A stretch of 64,000 nucleotides of DNA from Oscillospiraceae bacterium (GCA_910574935.1 CAJTCU010000010.1:57466-121465); one strand, 5' to 3'; shown: positions 51,559 to 60,908, counted from the stretch's first letter. Notes: generated by a model not told the origin, from the sequence alone. Translations and numbers: made by a program.

Positions 51559-52194
51559 ATGAATATTATGGAGATAAAAGGAGTTCGCTACTCCTATGAT
51601 AACAAGCGAAATGTGTTAAAAGGCGTGAGTGCTGAATTGGACGCAGGGAAAATGTACGCCATACTTGGACCGAGTGGCTGCGGAAAGACAACGCTGCTTT
51701 CCCTGCTTGGTGGATTAGACAGTCCGCTTGAGGGGCAAATCCTTTTTGAAGGGCAAGACATTGATACCGTAGGTCTTGCCACGCACCGCAAAAACAATGT
51801 AGCCTTTATCTTCCAGAGCTACAATCTGATTGATTATCTTACACCAAAAGAGAATGTGGCTCTGACTTCTAAACTGCCGCCACAGCCTATTTTAGAGCGG
51901 GTGGGACTGACCGAAGAAGAAAGCAAACGAAATGTTCTGAAACTTTCTGGCGGTCAGCAACAGCGTGTAGCGATTGCCCGTGCGTTAGCTTCTGATGCAA
52001 AGGTCATCCTTGCCGATGAGCCGACAGGCAACCTTGATGAAGATACAGCAGCAGAAATCACGGCAATTTTGAAAGAATGTGCCCATCAGATGAATAAATG
52101 CGTGGTTATCGTCACGCACTCCAATGAGCTTGCAAAGCAAGCAGATGTTATCTTTCGATTGAAGAAAGGTGACTTGCAGGTCGCAGGAAATTAG
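51559..52194 (+). CDS. ABC transporter ATP-binding protein (Vex2/LolD/MacB-type)
   Basis: The 211 aa ATPase has Walker A GPSGCGKTTLL (about residue 34), the Q-loop FIFQSYNLIDYLTP, signature LSGGQQQRVAIARAL and Walker B VILADEPTGNLD. The H-loop is VIVTHSNELAKQ. It drives the two permeases. AAGGAGG lies upstream of the ATG, 14 nt after the second permease. No accessory periplasmic-like protein is encoded here. Confidence 0.93.
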   Translation: MNIMEIKGVRYSYDNKRNVLKGVSAELDAGKMYAILGPSGCGKTTLLSLLGGLDSPLEGQILFEGQDIDTVGLATHRKNNVAFIFQSYNLIDYLTPKENVALTSKLPPQPILERVGLTEEESKRNVLKLSGGQQQRVAIARALASDAKVILADEPTGNLDEDTAAEITAILKECAHQMNKCVVIVTHSNELAKQADVIFRLKKGDLQVAGN

Positions 52195-52300
52195 AGGGTA
52201 AGCAACGAAATATTCAGAATGAACAGGAGGGGGGTAACATGGGAAATTAGTTGTATTAGATATATCCGAATCCGGCAGACAGATTGGTGAGAAGTTATTT

Positions 52301-52726
52301 GTGGTTCTTAATGCTGGAAGAAAAAAAGAACTGACTGAATTTGTCCGGGAATATGAGGGAAACTGTGTTCCACATTTTCCTTCATACCTTCGTAGCAACA
52401 ATCCATCATTAACTGAATTTCAGGAGGGCAACCTGTACGTATGCCTGGAGCAAAGGCTTGTACGAGTTCAGGATCAGACTGTCAATCTGACAACTAAGGA
52501 GTTTGATATACTGGCATTGCTGATTCGAAATCCAAAGCGGGTGTTCACCTATGAGATGATTATTGATTTTGTGTGGAATGAGGATTATTCTTACTACTCA
52601 CGAAAAGCTGTCAACAACCATATCAGCAATATGCGGAAGAAACTGAAAATCTCGCCGGATGTGTCCGATTATATCAAAAGCGTTGCTGGTGTCGGATATA
52701 AATTTGAATACCAGCCAAGTCCATAA
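52301..52726 (+). CDS. Winged-helix transcriptional regulator with disrupted start
   Basis: A C-terminal OmpR-type winged helix (VNLTTKEFDILALLI...YIKSVAGVGYKFE) is preceded by about 55 residues and no receiver domain. The GTG at 52301 has no ribosome site. In the same frame, codons continue upstream as GKLVVLDISESGRQIGEKLF. AGGAGG and an ATG (52239) lie just before this, but that ATG is out of frame and meets TAG after three codons. One missing base after ATGGG would explain it. Similar proteins occur on Clostridial conjugative transposons. Confidence 0.65.
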   Translation: MVLNAGRKKELTEFVREYEGNCVPHFPSYLRSNNPSLTEFQEGNLYVCLEQRLVRVQDQTVNLTTKEFDILALLIRNPKRVFTYEMIIDFVWNEDYSYYSRKAVNNHISNMRKKLKISPDVSDYIKSVAGVGYKFEYQPSP

Positions 52727-52938
52727 AAACCGTTGCAGGAAAACCTGCGGCGGATTTTTTGTAAATAACTAAACACAGACGGCAATTTTTGAGGAGAAAA
52801 TGAACGGATATATAGAGGGAATTTTGTTCTGTAGGGAGTGTTCATATGCTTCAAATGTGAATTTTTTGTGAATTTTTCAAGCTGCCCCCCACAATTTGCC
52901 CTAAAAATGTACTGAATAGTAGAGGGATATTTTTTCGT

Positions 52939-53340
52939 ATGGAAGGAGGTGTTACTATCCATAAAAAGATTCCGGTCATGGACTATCGACAGTACCGCCG
53001 GATGCGGAAACTGGTGCATGAATGCTGTAACTATGACAACGGTAACTGTATCGCATTGGATAATGGTGAGGAATGTGTATGTGTCCAGAGTATATCCTAT
53101 TCGCTTCTCTGCAAATGGTTCCGCTCTGCTGTCCTGCCGCTGGACAAGTCCCTGGAAACGGTGCTCTTATTCCGGGATGAGTTAAAATGCTGTTCCGTCT
53201 GCGGGCAGCCGTTCCGCCCCGGTTCTAACCGGGCCAAATACTGCAAGTCCTGTGCGACGAAGGTTCACCGCCGGCAGAAAACGGACAGCGACCGGAAAAG
53301 GCGGCTGGCATGCGGACAATTAGAGTCGAAAAAGCATTGA
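52939..53340 (+). CDS. Cys-rich VLP-domain protein, copy 1
   Basis: The 133 aa protein has the Cys_rich_VLP pattern: LVHECCNYDNGNC, CVCVQSISYSLLCKWF, then a zinc-ribbon CSVCGQPF...AKYCKSC and a basic tail (HRRQKTDSDRKRRL). It is a common passenger of Firmicute mobilisable transposons, probably nucleic-acid binding. The ATG at 52939 lies before the strong AAGGAGGT (52943-52950). By comparison with copy 2, translation should begin at 52957, which here is ATC. Copy 2 lies inverted at 63115. Confidence 0.78.
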   Translation: MEGGVTIHKKIPVMDYRQYRRMRKLVHECCNYDNGNCIALDNGEECVCVQSISYSLLCKWFRSAVLPLDKSLETVLLFRDELKCCSVCGQPFRPGSNRAKYCKSCATKVHRRQKTDSDRKRRLACGQLESKKH

Positions 53341-53714
53341 ATTTACTGCTGTTTTAAGCTGCTGTCAATGGGCGTGAGGGATAAATCTCCTGCGCCCCTC
53401 ATAAACCTGCTTTTAACCGTCCGCAGAAGGATTTTCACCTAAATTGGAAAATCCCATTTAGGTGCGGTTTCTATTCTGCCGGTTTATCGGTTTATTACAT
53501 ATCCTGCCTGTATGGGATTTGCCAATACTGGATTTTCAGAGACTGGAAAACCTGACGTTCCAGACACCCCTGTCCCTCTCTTTCAGACGCTGGATTTCCA
53601 GACCTTTCTGGCAGCCCATATTTAGACGGAAATAAAAGAAAAGAAGTTAATAACAAAATAGTCAATATCAATCAAATCAATCTAAGGGGATGGATTGATG
53701 GAAGGGAGTGTGCT
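53341..53714. other. Intergenic region upstream of the RepA-like gene
   Basis: It holds an inverted repeat CACCTAAAT (53436-53444) / ATTTAGGTG (53456-53464) and several CTGGA...TCCAG-type short repeats at about 53528-53615. It ends in an AT-rich stretch (53625-53690). The combination could be a replication or control region of a former plasmid or transposon. No gene is seen. Confidence 0.45.
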
Positions 53715-54089
53715 ATGCAAAAACATTTTTTGATACCTTACAAGGAGGACAGCGGCGTACCGCCCTATCTGCCCTATCTGCCCTTTCCACGTTTTCTGAT
53801 ACCATTGGATTTATCCAATGATGCAAAGGTTCTGTACGCCCTGCTCTTTGACCGGGCAGGCATTTCCAGGGAGAACGGCTACATAGACCCGAACGGCCGG
53901 ATCCGTCTTTATTTTACGGTGGAAGAAGCAAAGGAAAAACTGCACCGTAGCCGCCAGGTGGTGACAAGGGCTTTTCAGGAACTGGAGCGCAGCGGCCTGA
54001 TTGTCCGCTGGAAACAAGGGCTTGGCCGTCCGGCGGTCATTACGCTGAATATTTTGCCTGCAAGGAAGGAGGGAGATGCGATTGTGTAA
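53715..54089 (+). CDS. RepA-like replication initiator N-terminal domain protein
   Basis: The 124 aa protein starts at 53715 after AAGGGAG. It begins with a short basic segment and a LPFPRFLIPLDLSNDAKVLYALL block, followed by a winged-helix (EEAKEKLHRSRQVVTRAFQELE) typical of the RepA_N domain of Firmicute plasmids and transposons. It lacks the C-terminal half of full initiators, so it may be a short stand-alone form or a truncation. It overlaps the next gene by 14 nt. Confidence 0.75.
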   Translation: MQKHFLIPYKEDSGVPPYLPYLPFPRFLIPLDLSNDAKVLYALLFDRAGISRENGYIDPNGRIRLYFTVEEAKEKLHRSRQVVTRAFQELERSGLIVRWKQGLGRPAVITLNILPARKEGDAIV

Positions 54090-54321
54090 ACCTGCAGATA
54101 TGAACGAACTTCCTAAATATTTGAAGCCGGAAATTGCCGAGCGGGTGGCGGAGCATTTCAAGAACGGCATCTTTGAGTTTGAATTCAGCAGGGAAGAACT
54201 AATTGAAATTGAAGGAAACACTGTCTACCATACGATTCCCCATTATGCGGAGGAAGGGGCGGAAAGCGTGCTGGATAAGCTGCGCCGCATCATGGCCGGG
54301 AATTTGGAGGAAACAGAATGA
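54076..54321 (+). CDS. Small transposon-associated protein
   Basis: The 81 aa acidic protein overlaps the RepA-like gene. AAGGAGGGAG lies just before the ATG. Helical segments are YLKPEIAERVAEHFKN and AEEGAESVLDKLRRIM, with a central FEFSREELIEIEGN. I do not recognise a domain. Its place between rep and recombinase genes suggests an element-encoded accessory protein. Confidence 0.6.
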   Translation: MRLCKPADMNELPKYLKPEIAERVAEHFKNGIFEFEFSREELIEIEGNTVYHTIPHYAEEGAESVLDKLRRIMAGNLEETE

Positions 54322-54359
54322 AACCTGCTGAAAAAAAGAAACAACGCGATATAATATAG

Positions 54360-54827
<468 letters not shown>

Positions 54828-54938
54828 AGAATGACACTACACGCAGGACATAGCATCCCTGTTATCTCCGACAAAGCTGTTTTGTGCCGAATACCATATT
54901 AACGGTAGCGGCTACCAAAAATGACGGAGGGTAACACA

Positions 54939-55325
54939 ATGAGTGAATTGAAACCGAGAATCCATGACGAGGCAAATGGCCTTGATTATGTCCTTGGCGG
55001 GGACTACTACATTCCGGCTATTGAATTGCCGGAGAGCGATGGCCGTCCCATCAGAAAGTGGGGGCGGATGCACAAGGCGTATCTGGAAGAAACAAACCCG
55101 CTTTTGTTCAATCACCTGATTTTGACGGACAAGCTACACACTTACCTCGCTGATTTGGACGAACAGGCGAGAGAACGCTATCTGCTCATCGTCCGCCAGA
55201 TGGCTGAGAATGAGGGCGTAACCGAGGATTTGAAGCGTCAGTCGCAGTGGGAGTGGGCCGGAGCAATGAACAGCATCGTGAGCCGCGCCGAAGAAAGTAT
55301 CAAAAGTGAACTGATTAACGCTTAA
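54939..55325 (+). CDS. TnpV-family transposon protein
   Basis: The 128 aa protein starts at 54939, after GGAGGGTAACACA. The sequence YVLGGDYYIPAIELPE, then RKWGRMHKAYLEE and YLADLDEQARERY, is characteristic of TnpV of Tn4451-type mobilisable transposons. The function is unknown. It follows a truncated recombinase and marks the end of one element. Confidence 0.82.
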   Translation: MSELKPRIHDEANGLDYVLGGDYYIPAIELPESDGRPIRKWGRMHKAYLEETNPLLFNHLILTDKLHTYLADLDEQARERYLLIVRQMAENEGVTEDLKRQSQWEWAGAMNSIVSRAEESIKSELINA

Positions 55326-55718
55326 TAGGCTCAAAGTCTCCGCAAATGCACCGATCTGAACATTTGATTGGGGTGATTTGTGATTAAGCAAACAGGGTGC
55401 TGTCTTCTGTTTATATTTTGAATATCGACACCCCATGCTACTATAATATTGAACTCCCTCCTCCAGAAAAAGCATCTTGAATTTAACACGTCTGTCGGTT
55501 TCAACAAAAATTCTTTGAGTTTTTGGGAAGGGTAATTGTTTTTTAGAGATGGCTGATATATAATTTAATTTGTGTAGGTGTGTCCTTGTAGATATTGTTT
55601 GCTAAGATGAGATGGCATTTGATAGTCCAAGAAAATGCTCTGCTATATAGATAAGAGAGTATGGCCCATGAATTATAAATGTTGCAGGCGGAAAATAGCA
55701 AACCGAGGAGAATACATT
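55326..55718. other. AT-rich spacer before the cargo unit
   Basis: There is no gene. It is the probable promoter region for the downstream two-gene unit, and AT content is high around 55540-55600. A GAGGAG ribosome site marks the end of the region. Confidence 0.4.
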
Positions 55719-56411
55719 ATGTTTGAAACCAAGAAAACTCTCATCGTTGTTTATAAGGATGAGTTGCTGATGAATCAGTTGAGAAAGATGGTAGAAACTC
55801 ACGATGACAGTGAACAAAGGATTGTTGACACCAAAGCGGTTTCTATCAATATTGTTTCTTGGAAGGAAAAGGTATGGCTTGGAAACGAGAAAGCTGGGAA
55901 TATCCAGGGAAAGATTCTCTTCCTTGGAGAAATAAAGGGCACAGATAACTTGATTCCTGTTCTTGATATTAAATTTGATGAATATGGTGTCAGATTTGGA
56001 TGGGCAGGCAATCGAGCAGTTGTATATGTTGATCCGAAAGTGCTGACCGCTCGTAAGGACTACGATGCATTTTTGGAGAAACTCTTTGCGCTACGTATCC
56101 CTGATTTGCTTAAAGCTACAAAAGAAAGTATTTCAGTTGTGGAATCTGAATCTCCAGTTGAGGATGCTCCAGAGCATTCAGATAGCGAGGCTATTGAAGC
56201 TGACGAGAAAAACCACAAAAAGGCCGATATCTTCAAAGGTGTCAAGAAAGCAATTTCAACGGGAACAGATGTCATCGGAAAAGCGAGAACACAGGTTACG
56301 TCTAAGTCCGAGGAAGTTTTCAGAAACAAGTCGTTGATGAAGCGACAGATGCTTTTTTATGGTGTGGTCAGTTTCTACAATGATGGACTCGAAAAGTTTA
56401 TGAATATGTGA
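55719..56411 (+). CDS. Unrecognised soluble protein, first gene of a two-gene unit
   Basis: This 230 aa protein starts at 55719 after GAGGAG. Residues 1-130 look like a compact alpha/beta domain (TLIVVYKDELLMNQLRKMV, NIVSWKEKVWLGNEKAGNI, FDEYGVRFGWAGNRAVVY). An acidic linker (ESESPVEDAPEHSDSEAIE) and an amphipathic helical tail (KGVKKAISTGTDVIG...FYNDGLEKFMNM) follow. There is no signal peptide. The membrane-protein gene follows after 11 nt. I do not recognise the family and assign no function. Confidence 0.65.
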   Translation: MFETKKTLIVVYKDELLMNQLRKMVETHDDSEQRIVDTKAVSINIVSWKEKVWLGNEKAGNIQGKILFLGEIKGTDNLIPVLDIKFDEYGVRFGWAGNRAVVYVDPKVLTARKDYDAFLEKLFALRIPDLLKATKESISVVESESPVEDAPEHSDSEAIEADEKNHKKADIFKGVKKAISTGTDVIGKARTQVTSKSEEVFRNKSLMKRQMLFYGVVSFYNDGLEKFMNM

Positions 56412-56422
56412 GGTAATAGCCT

Positions 56423-57871
56423 ATGCAGTCAAAAACTGAAATGCAGCAGGGCTGGGAATTTGCCACAGAAATAATGGGTGCAGATATTGCTGCCCGTATG
56501 GGACAGGAATATGTAAGCGCAGTTGAGGCGGCAATTAAGCAGCTTGAAGAAAACATAAATAATCACAAATACAGAAATCTTGGAATCGGGCAACTACAAG
56601 GTTATATGCTTGAGGAATGGGGAGCCGGAACATTCAATGTAGATGCGGTTGCCGCTGATTCAGCAGACCGAGCCGCTGTGCTACATAGCACATTGAAAGA
56701 CTCTGTTGATATCCAATTAGATTCAGGTGAGCTTTATAGCGCAAAGTCTTATGTTACAGCTGAAAAAACTGCAAAGGCACAGGCCAGACTTAGCCCGGAG
56801 TCCGGTCAGGCAAGCTATCATGATCAAGGCAGGTTCGTTCCTTCTGATCAGCTTTCTGACGCCAAAGTGACTGCCCATCGGGAAGCATTGAGAAATCAAT
56901 CTATTCGCTCCGATATCTCTGATGCATATGCTGAAACCGAATCCAAACTGACAGATACAATAAAAAACGCCGAGGGTGTAAGTTCCAAAGGCGCATCAAG
57001 AAAAGAATTAGAGGACATTGCCCATGAAAGCAAGGAGCAGAAGTTTAGGGCGAAAGAACATGGTGTAACCACGGATAGTGCAGTCAATACAGAATATCTG
57101 TTGAGACAGGCATTGAAAGCCGGATACACTACTGCGGCGATTACTGTTGCTGTTCAGCTTGCCCCTGAAATTTATAAGGCCATAGATTTCCTCGTCAAGC
57201 ATGGGGAGATTGATATTCAGCAGATTAAAAGAGTGGGTACAAAGGGAATCTCTGCTGGAGCAGAAGGTTTTCTTCGTGGCTCGATATCATCTTCTCTGCT
57301 GATAATGTGTGAAAAGGGAGCTCTTGGCGAGGCATTTAAAGGTATCAATCCCACTATTCTTGGTACAGTTGTTGCTTTGGTCATGCAGACTGTAAAGAAC
57401 AGCATTCTTGTTGCTGCCGGAAAGATAAGCACACAGCATATGGGAGCAGCTTTTGTGGATACCATGGTTATCTCCAGCGGTTATTTACTTGGCGCACATA
57501 TCGGTGGCATTATTGGTCAGTCTCTTGGCTTTGAACTCCCTGTTGTTGGGTATCTGCTTGGCAGTCTACTTGGCACATCGTTTTGTGTGATTTACAATAT
57601 TGGGAAGAAAAAACTGATTTCCTTTTGCGTTGATACCGGTTTTACTTGCTTTGGTCTTGTTGAACAAAACTATGAACTGCCAAATGAAGTTTTAAATGAT
57701 CTTGGTGTAGAAATTGCTCCGATTTCACGGACACAAATCGAAAGAATAGATGTTCTAAGGTCGGAGACAGCGATTACAGCAATTGATAAAGCAGAATACG
57801 AAACTATAGATATTACCGTATTACGGCGCGGAGTGATTGGTGTAAATAGGATTGGATACATACCATCATAG
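56423..57871 (+). CDS. Unrecognised glycine-zipper membrane protein, second gene of the unit
   Basis: The 482 aa protein has a hydrophilic N-terminal half (1-230) rich in Ala/Glu/Ser helices (QQGWEFATEIMGADIAARM, QGYMLEEWGAGTFNVDA). A hydrophobic region at about 232-400 carries Gly-zipper segments (GAHIGGIIGQSLG, GYLLGSLLGTSF). A soluble C-terminus ends RRGVIGVNRIGYIPS. This could be a pore-forming or membrane-remodelling effector partnered with the soluble protein before it. No known family was recognised. An intrinsic terminator follows, so the two genes form a closed unit. Confidence 0.65.
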   Translation: MQSKTEMQQGWEFATEIMGADIAARMGQEYVSAVEAAIKQLEENINNHKYRNLGIGQLQGYMLEEWGAGTFNVDAVAADSADRAAVLHSTLKDSVDIQLDSGELYSAKSYVTAEKTAKAQARLSPESGQASYHDQGRFVPSDQLSDAKVTAHREALRNQSIRSDISDAYAETESKLTDTIKNAEGVSSKGASRKELEDIAHESKEQKFRAKEHGVTTDSAVNTEYLLRQALKAGYTTAAITVAVQLAPEIYKAIDFLVKHGEIDIQQIKRVGTKGISAGAEGFLRGSISSSLLIMCEKGALGEAFKGINPTILGTVVALVMQTVKNSILVAAGKISTQHMGAAFVDTMVISSGYLLGAHIGGIIGQSLGFELPVVGYLLGSLLGTSFCVIYNIGKKKLISFCVDTGFTCFGLVEQNYELPNEVLNDLGVEIAPISRTQIERIDVLRSETAITAIDKAEYETIDITVLRRGVIGVNRIGYIPS

Positions 57872-57938
57872 TTATGTCAAATTTGAAAGACGACCGCTAC
57901 CTTGCAAGCAGTGTATTTGTTCCCACAAATACTCAAAA

Positions 57939-57973
57939 CAGACTTCTGGCGTAGCCGCCGGAAGTCCGTTTTT
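57939..57973 (+). terminator. Intrinsic terminator of the two-gene unit
   Basis: GACTTCTGGCG (57941-57951) pairs with CGCCGGAAGTC (57956-57966), then CGTTTTT. It lies about 70 nt after the stop. Confidence 0.82.
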
Positions 57974-58409
57974 GCTTGTTGGTGGCACAGCCCCCAAACC
58001 CCTTTTCGCAGAATTTCATTCTGCGGCTACGCACCGTTCCGGCGCTTTTTACTCCCGCCTCCGGCGGAGATTTTTTGAAAACGGCGAGGCTGGCTTACCA
58101 GCATGATCGCAAACTGCCCCATAAAGGGAAACGGCATTTTTTCAAAAATCCGTCAGGCTCGCAGAGCCGTAGCCAGCGTGAAACGCTGTTCAAAGGGTTT
58201 GGGATGCTTCCCAACAAGCAAAACCTGAGGTTTCCGGCATCGCCAGGAACCGCAGGTTTTGAGCGTTTGTATATACAAACGCCCTGCTTGCCCAGTATAG
58301 CGCATGGCTGTTGTTTTCGCCTACCCTCGACAAAATTTTCCCAAAGGCATTGACGGGAACATCCGTTTGTGCTACCATAATGGGGAACTGAATACTGCAC
58401 ATATTTTTC
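57974..58409. other. Non-coding repeat-like region
   Basis: There is no gene. The GC-rich dyads resemble those of other intergenic regions (CGCCTCCGGCGG at about 58049). A perfect 20 bp palindrome, GCGTTTGTATATACAAACGC, lies at 58263-58282. It probably forms part of the leader/promoter of the following operon. Confidence 0.45.
58263..58282. promoter_or_regulatory. Perfect 20 bp palindrome
   Basis: GCGTTTGTATATACAAACGC is self-complementary with no loop, the form of a dimeric repressor operator. It lies 216 nt before the operon start at 58498. Confidence 0.5.
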
Positions 58410-58482
58410 ACGCAGATACATAGACCGAACCACAGCGTTTTCGCTGGGGGCGGTTTTGTTGTATCTGCGTTTTTTGTTTTTG
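58410..58482 (+). terminator. Terminator-like attenuator upstream of the recombinase operon
   Basis: ACGCAGATACA (58410-58420) pairs with TGTATCTGCGT (58460-58470). An inner CAGCG-TTTT-CGCTG hairpin lies between, and TTTTTTGTTTTTG follows. The structure ends only about 15 nt before the ATG at 58498, so it lies in the leader and can block the operon unless it is read through. Confidence 0.75.
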
Positions 58483-58497
58483 AAAGGAGGCCAGACA

Positions 58498-58962
58498 ATG
58501 GAGAAAATCAAAACGGGAGCGGTCAGGCGTGGGCGGGGCAGGCCGAAGCTGGATGCCCACATCACCGAGGAATACGCCCCCAGCAGGCGGCAAGCATTGA
58601 ACAAGATGTATATGTACGAGGGCGTCCACCTGTTATCAGTAGCGGCTACCGAAATTCAAAACAGCGAGGTTTTATGGCAGGAGGACAGAACAGCTGTCAC
58701 TGTGAAATCCCGTGACGGCATCCTGGAGCAGCTCGGCAGAATGGCCGTGCAGGACAAGCTGGGTCGTGCCGATTGCGTCTATCTTGCCAACCTCGCCATC
58801 GCCGCTGTTCAAGCCGGATATACCACACGGGAGGTGGAGGTTGCCCTGCGGGAAATCCGAATGGCGGCGAAGTCCAGCATGAAAAATCCAGACAATGAGG
58901 CACTTTATTGTGCGCTGGGCAACACCGTGGACATTCTGCGGAGGATGGGAGGTGTCGCATGA
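58498..58962 (+). CDS. Mobile-element accessory protein
   Basis: The 154 aa protein starts at 58498, after AAAGGAGG. The N-terminus is basic (KTGAVRRGRGRPKL). The rest is helical, with SRDGILEQLGRMAVQDKLG and ALREIRMAAKSSMKN. Proteins of this kind precede large serine recombinases in Clostridial mobilisable elements; no enzymatic motif is visible. It overlaps the next gene by 4 nt. Confidence 0.65.
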   Translation: MEKIKTGAVRRGRGRPKLDAHITEEYAPSRRQALNKMYMYEGVHLLSVAATEIQNSEVLWQEDRTAVTVKSRDGILEQLGRMAVQDKLGRADCVYLANLAIAAVQAGYTTREVEVALREIRMAAKSSMKNPDNEALYCALGNTVDILRRMGGVA

Positions 58963-59174
58963 AAACGGAAAAACGGCCAGTAGAAATCACAGTGGCGGGG
59001 GAACTCCCCGGCTTTGAATACGGCGAGTGTCGGGGCGTATTTTTAAACTTGGGGCTTGATGTGGAAATGGACGGAGTGACCTATCACCTGTCCAGCAGCT
59101 TTGCGGAAAAAGCGGAAATGGGCGAGGTCATTGACACAACAGAACTTGAGCGGAACGGGCGGCGGACAGCGTAA
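58959..59174 (+). CDS. Small mobile-element protein
   Basis: The 71 aa acidic protein is coupled to the previous gene by ATGA. It starts MKTEKRPVEITVAGELPG and contains LGLDVEMDGVTYHLSS. The pattern suggests a small beta-rich domain. It is unrecognised. It precedes the serine recombinase by 108 nt, probably in one operon. Confidence 0.62.
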   Translation: MKTEKRPVEITVAGELPGFEYGECRGVFLNLGLDVEMDGVTYHLSSSFAEKAEMGEVIDTTELERNGRRTA

Positions 59175-59282
59175 AAACTTTTGATGTCCGTCAGAAAACT
59201 ATTGCTTTACAGTGCTAAAGCGGCTATAATGGGAGCAGGTAACAGATGCTATGTTCCTGCGTCCAAGGAGGTAAAAAACAAG

Positions 59283-60908
59283 ATGCAGGAAAAATACAAT
59301 GTCGGAATTTATTGCAGGCTCAGCCGGGACGATGAGAGAACCGGGGAGTCCGTGTCCATCGAAAATCAGAAAATCATGCTCAGCCGCTATGTGCAGGAGC
59401 AGGGCTGGAACCTCTACGCCGCCTACTGCGATGACGGGGTCTCTGGGACAACCTTTGACCGGCCTATGTTCAACCAGATGATTGCCGATGCCAGGGCGGG
59501 GAAAATCAATCTGGTATTGTGCAAAGACCTCAGTCGTCTCGGCAGAGATTACATCGAGGCTGGCCGATATACGGACATCGTGTTCCCTTCGATGGGCTGC
59601 CGGTTTATCGCTCTCAACGATGGCGTGGACACCATTCACAAGAACAACGAGATGCTGGTGATTTTGAAAAATGTCATGAACGACCTCTATGCACGCGACA
59701 CCAGCAGCAAAATCCGCGCCGTCAAGCAGTCCACATTTCGGACGGGAAAGTATGTCGGCTGCTACGCTCCTATCGGCTACCGAAAATCCGCAGAGGATAA
59801 GTACATCCTGGAAATCGACCCGGTGACCGCCCCTGTCGTTCTCCGCATTTTCGATATGCGCTTGCAGGGGGACAGCTTTCGGAAGATCGCCCGGACACTG
59901 AATGAGGAGGGCGTACCCTCCTCCCGTGGCTTCTACTACATGGCGGAGGGCAGGCCGAACCTGCGGGGCGAGACGCCCTACTGGAACGATGTGACGGTCA
60001 AGACCATTCTGCGGAATGAGGTCTACCTCGGCCACATGGTGCAGAACAAGACCGGCACAGTCTCCTACAAGGTTCACAAGCAGGTCAGAAAGCCGAAAGA
60101 GGACTGGATCAAGGTGGAGCATACCCACGAACCGCTTGTCTCTCAGGAAGTCTGGGACGCCGTTCAGAGGCTGGACAACCACCCCTCCAAAGGGCGCTCC
60201 GGCAGCGATGGGGTGATTTCCCTGTTCGCTGGAGTCCTCTACTGTGCGGACTGCGGTTCGTCTATGAGGGTTTTGAAGGACTACAAGAGCCGGAAACGCC
60301 ACGCCGATGGACATCTTGGCAGCTACATGGCGTATATGTGCAACCGCTACGGATGCGGGGGCAGGGCGGCTTGTTCGTCTCACATCATCAACTGCAAGGT
60401 GTTGACGAAGCTGCTCCTGCTGGACATCCACGCCAAGGCGATGCTGGCGCAGAACAGCCCCGTTGCCCTCAAGGAGAAAATCTTGGCCCAGAAGAATGCC
60501 GCCAGCATGGAGCAGACCAAGGCGCTTCGGGCAACGCTGGCGGCGGTGGACAAACGGCTGGCCGAGTTGGAAAAGCTGGTAGTATCGGCCTACGAGGACA
60601 AGGTGAAGGGCGTTATGCCGGAGGCCCTGTGCGTCCAGCTGATGAACCGCTATGAGGACGAACGCCGGGGCAAGCTGGAACAGCGGACGCAGCTCACCGC
60701 CCAACTGGAGGCCACGCAGGAGGATGAGCAGGCCACCGACGAATGGCTGGCCGTCATCAGGGATTATGCCCAGCTTGAGGAACTGGACCGCCCCACCCTC
60801 CTGCGGCTGGTAAAGCGTATCGAGGTGGGCGAGAAGTATGAAATCGCTGGGGAGACCCACCGGGACATCAAAATTTATTACAACTTCGTCGGGTATGTGG
60901 AACTCTGA
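59283..60908 (+). CDS. Large serine recombinase (integrase)
   Basis: The 541 aa protein starts at 59283 after AAGGAGGT. The catalytic domain is at 1-150 (YCRLSRDDERTGESVSI with the nucleophile Ser; [26 protein letters not shown]). The recombinase domain lies at about 165-290, a zinc ribbon at 315-375 (CADCGSSMRV, later GCGGRAACSSH) and a coiled coil at 390-500. It is full length for TnpX/TndX-type integrases, which excise and integrate an element at short core sites. It is the only intact recombinase of the window. Confidence 0.93.
   Translation: MQEKYNVGIYCRLSRDDERTGESVSIENQKIMLSRYVQEQGWNLYAAYCDDGVSGTTFDRPMFNQMIADARAGKINLVLCKDLSRLGRDYIEAGRYTDIVFPSMGCRFIALNDGVDTIHKNNEMLVILKNVMNDLYARDTSSKIRAVKQSTFRTGKYVGCYAPIGYRKSAEDKYILEIDPVTAPVVLRIFDMRLQGDSFRKIARTLNEEGVPSSRGFYYMAEGRPNLRGETPYWNDVTVKTILRNEVYLGHMVQNKTGTVSYKVHKQVRKPKEDWIKVEHTHEPLVSQEVWDAVQRLDNHPSKGRSGSDGVISLFAGVLYCADCGSSMRVLKDYKSRKRHADGHLGSYMAYMCNRYGCGGRAACSSHIINCKVLTKLLLLDIHAKAMLAQNSPVALKEKILAQKNAASMEQTKALRATLAAVDKRLAELEKLVVSAYEDKVKGVMPEALCVQLMNRYEDERRGKLEQRTQLTAQLEATQEDEQATDEWLAVIRDYAQLEELDRPTLLRLVKRIEVGEKYEIAGETHRDIKIYYNFVGYVEL

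Noticed and set aside
59199..60860. A 553-codon open frame on the minus strand
   Set aside because: Antisense of the serine recombinase, with no ribosome site or recognisable domain. The plus-strand protein has all expected motifs.
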